A stretch of DNA of 64,000 nt from Amycolatopsis taiwanensis DSM 45107 (lineage in GTDB: Bacteria; Actinomycetota; Actinomycetes; Mycobacteriales; Pseudonocardiaceae), in the NCBI RefSeq assembly GCF_000519205.1, contig NZ_JAFB01000004.1:379914-443913 (forward strand). The letters are read 5' to 3'. Both the position numbers and the translations under genes were made by a program. Below the pieces are notes generated by a model. That model saw only the letters and a list, made by a program, of their open reading frames with translations. It did not search any database and had not been told where the DNA came from. Below, in pieces: positions 62,404 to 64,000 of the stretch; the first letter of the stretch is position 1, and each line of letters starts with the position of its first letter.

Positions 62404-62922
62404 CTACTCCTCGGGCACGATGGTGCGCGCCCACTCGGCCCATTCGCGGTGCATGGCCGTGAACCGCAGTCCCCACTCCAACGCGATCCGCCCGTAGACC
62501 GCCAGTGGGCCGTCGCCCCATTCGGTCTCTTTCTCCACGGCGCGCAGTTCGTCCTCGTACGCGGTCACGTTCCGCACGGCGCGCTCGAAGAACCCGCGGG
62601 CCTCGTCCGGTGAGACCGTGCCGAGGAAGAACACACGCAGCAGGATGTCGTTGCGCCGTGAGCGCTGCACTGGCACCTCCAGGAGCCAACGTCTCAGTTC
62701 AGCGCGGCCTTCGTCGGTGATCGCGTACTCTTTGCGGCCCCGCGGCCCCTCCTCGCCGACGGTGGTGAGGCCACTGTCGGCGAGCTTGGCCAGCTCTCCG
62801 TAGACCTGGCTCTGCGTGGCAGGCCACACGTTGGCCAGCGAGTCGTTGAACCGGCGCAGGAGGTCGTAGCCGCTGGCCGGCTCATCGGCCAACAGGCCAA
62901 GCATCGCGTATCTAAGGCTCAT
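62404..62922 (-). CDS. PadR-family transcriptional regulator
   Basis: The 172-residue protein has the PadR winged helix at residues 1-75 ('LRYAMLGLLADEPASGYDLL', 'TQSQVYGELAKLADSGL', wing 'GPRGRKEYAITDEGRAELR'). A C-terminal helical dimerisation domain follows (Vir-like). It is divergent from a membrane protein gene, with a 9-bp inverted repeat between them, and likely represses that operon. Confidence 0.9.
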   Translation of the reverse strand: MSLRYAMLGLLADEPASGYDLLRRFNDSLANVWPATQSQVYGELAKLADSGLTTVGEEGPRGRKEYAITDEGRAELRRWLLEVPVQRSRRNDILLRVFFLGTVSPDEARGFFERAVRNVTAYEDELRAVEKETEWGDGPLAVYGRIALEWGLRFTAMHREWAEWARTIVPEE

Positions 62923-62945
62923 GCCGCCATCCTACCTTCCATGAT

Positions 62946-62984
62946 TGACAGGTCTCTAGTAGATGTTCTAACTTCGACCTGTCA
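62946..62984. promoter_or_regulatory. Inverted repeat, candidate PadR operator
   Basis: TGACAGGTC (62946-62954) and GACCTGTCA (62976-62984) pair exactly around a 21-bp AT-rich spacer that probably holds the promoter. Confidence 0.65.
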
Positions 62985-63012
62985 CAGTTGGAATGTGGGA
63001 GATGAGGAGTCA

Positions 63013-63576
63013 ATGAACTACCTACGCAGCTTCGCCCCGTGGATCGTCTTCGCGGTCCTCGCCACCCAGCTCGACTGGCGCCCCAGCGCGCTGATCGGGC
63101 TCGGCATCGCCGTGGCACTGGTGATCTGGGAGCTCTCCACCGGCGCGCCGCTGGACTCGACGGTGATCGAACTCAGCGGGGCGGCCTACTTCGCGGTGGT
63201 GAGCGTGATCGCGTTCGTCGCCCCTGACTCGCCGTTCCGGGACGACATCCTCGCGCTGTCGTCGGCATGGCTCGCGCTGACCGCGTGGGGCTCGCTGGCC
63301 ATCGGCCGTCCGTTCACCCTGGGCATCGCCCGGACCATGGTCGAGCGGGAACTGTGGCACAACCCGATCTTCCGCCGCACCAACGTCATCATCACGGCGG
63401 TGTGGGCGAGCAGCTTCACCGTCGAGGCCATCGCGGTGGCGGTCGTGACCGCGCTCGCGCCGCACGCGGTCGCCCCCGTCGTCGTCCTGCGGGTCGCCGC
63501 GTTCACGGTGCCTGTCGTGTTCACCATCCGTTACTCGGCCCTCGTCCGGGAGCGCGCGGAGCGGGCGGTGTCATGA
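63013..63576 (+). CDS. Multi-pass membrane protein, unknown function
   Basis: The 187-residue protein has about five membrane segments ('[16 protein letters not shown]', '[16 protein letters not shown]', '[18 protein letters not shown]', '[19 protein letters not shown]'). A conserved-looking loop '[20 protein letters not shown]' separates halves. The ATG follows GAGGAGT. It is under the divergent PadR regulator and coupled to the carotenoid oxygenase gene (ATGA). I do not recognise a named family. Confidence 0.8.
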   Translation: MNYLRSFAPWIVFAVLATQLDWRPSALIGLGIAVALVIWELSTGAPLDSTVIELSGAAYFAVVSVIAFVAPDSPFRDDILALSSAWLALTAWGSLAIGRPFTLGIARTMVERELWHNPIFRRTNVIITAVWASSFTVEAIAVAVVTALAPHAVAPVVVLRVAAFTVPVVFTIRYSALVRERAERAVS

Positions 63577-63736
63577 CCACGACGTCGTTCCACCTTCGCG
63601 GCAACTACGCACCCGTCACCGACGAGCTGACGGCCTACGACCTGCCCGTGACCGGCTCCATCCCGCCAGAGTTGAACGGCTGGTACCTGCGCAACGGGCC
63701 CAACCCGCGCGAAGATTCCGCGCACTGGTTCAACGG
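63573..63736 (+). pseudogene. Carotenoid oxygenase, 5' fragment interrupted by group II intron
   Basis: The fragment encodes '[20 protein letters not shown]', '[18 protein letters not shown]' and 'HWFNG', the conserved N-terminus of RPE65-type carotenoid cleavage dioxygenases. The next expected residues (DGMVH or similar) are missing because intron sequence begins at about 63737. The frame meets a stop four bases on. The intron lies on the opposite strand, so it cannot be spliced out of this gene's mRNA and the gene is probably inactivated. The rest of the gene should resume beyond the window. Confidence 0.8.
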
Positions 63737-63743
63737 GTGAGTA

Positions 63744-63768
63744 GCCGGACGGGATTGCACCGTCCGGC
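63744..63768 (-). ncRNA. Group II intron domain VI
   Basis: GCCGGACGG and CCGTCCGGC form the stem, with an internal A-containing stretch (TGCAATC) that can provide the branch-point adenosine. Confidence 0.75.
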
Positions 63769-63775
63769 TCTCCGA

Positions 63776-63809
63776 GAACCGTGCGTGACACTCTCGCGTC
63801 ACACGGCTC
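63776..63809 (-). ncRNA. Group II intron domain V
   Basis: The 34-nt sequence begins GAGCCGTGTGACGCGAGAGT and ends CACGCACGGTTC, with the catalytic AGC triad, a GAGA-type tetraloop and the conserved ACGGTTC strand. The exact 34-nt length fits domain V. Confidence 0.9.
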
Positions 63810-64000
63810 CTATTGCCCGATCGGATGTGGTTTTGCTCCCCAGCGCCAGTGCCTGAACATGCCCGGATAGGTCTGACTGACCTTGTAGAGCAGTGCGAAG
63901 GCTTTCCGATAGCTGCGGCGCAGTCGTTTATATTTACGTATGAGCCACCGCGCTAAATGTTCGTTGACGCGGCGGAGGGTCTCATATAACTCGAAGCCGT
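63810..64000 (-). CDS. Group II intron reverse transcriptase/maturase, C-terminus
   Basis: The last 62 residues are visible: 'GFELYETLRRVNEHLARWLI', 'RKYKRLRRSYRKAFALLYKV', 'YPGMFRHWRWGAKPHPIG'. The pattern WLxRKYKRLR followed by 'FRHW' is the C-terminal signature of group II intron maturases. The stop is immediately before domain V, as usual. The protein helps splicing and mobility of its intron. The 5' part is beyond the window. Confidence 0.88.
   Translation of the reverse strand, partial: GFELYETLRRVNEHLARWLIRKYKRLRRSYRKAFALLYKVSQTYPGMFRHWRWGAKPHPIGQ

Larger units (their letters stand above)
63737..64000 (-). mobile_element. Group II intron, 3' part
   Basis: Read on the minus strand, the end of a maturase frame is followed by a 34-nt domain V, a domain VI hairpin and an intron end ...CTACTCAC at 63737. 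Exon sequence resumes as CCGTTGAACC of the carotenoid oxygenase gene. The 5' part lies beyond the window. Confidence 0.88.

Overview
The window is GC-rich actinobacterial DNA. DUF3558 lipoproteins, an alpha-helical ESX-like secreted protein, a PF04672-type methyltransferase, a DUF6907 protein, and 21-22 nt repeat arrays built on GGAACTCG/GGGACACG point to Pseudonocardiaceae, most likely Amycolatopsis. That assignment is inference from gene content. Genes are dense and often overlap by ATGA or GTGA, and many regulators sit next to recognisable palindromic operators.

Layout. 1-6.1 kb: a co-directional minus-strand set with papain-like protease, proline-rich repeat protein, chagasin-type protease inhibitor, ECF sigma factor, small beta-domain protein and TPR-CHAT protease-like protein (cut by the window edge). 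6.3-12.1 kb: TetR/NAD(P)-binding pair, GbsR/MarR regulator divergent from an ABC exporter, and an MFS gene broken by a small palindromic insertion. 12.1-22.6 kb: aldehyde dehydrogenase, TetR, YdjM-like protein, MBL hydrolase, CutA, a nickel/cobalt permease with a CsoR-type repressor, LuxR, an XRE-ImmA/IrrE pair, a P-loop kinase, VOC/ArsR, and a gene disrupted by a 40-bp tandem duplication. 22.6-37 kb: DUF6907 protein, S-adenosyl methyltransferase, AraC/TSUP, a giant P-type ATPase fused to a degenerate second ATPase, MarR/cupin, TetR/DUF4097, and an MFS/ATP-grasp pair.

37-62.3 kb is a catabolic island. An MHS-type transporter and TetR precede a minus-strand iac-like set for indole-3-acetate (auxin) degradation: IacA-like monooxygenase, IacB, Rieske dioxygenase alpha and beta, SDR and ferredoxin reductase. 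A PAS histidine kinase is divergent from it, followed by flavin reductase and IacH-like amidase. A second minus-strand operon holds an APC permease, copper amine oxidase, aldehyde dehydrogenase, an IacI-like SnoaL protein and the FixJ-type response regulator. Downstream lie maleylacetate reductase with hydroxyquinol-type dioxygenase, then a LysR-catB-catA-catC operon. Together these could take tryptamine to indole-acetaldehyde, indole-acetate, catechol and the beta-ketoadipate pathway. A frameshifted ESX-like/DUF3558 operon interrupts the island.

62.4-64 kb: PadR, a membrane protein, and a carotenoid oxygenase gene interrupted by a group II intron whose domains V and VI and maturase C-terminus are visible before the window ends.
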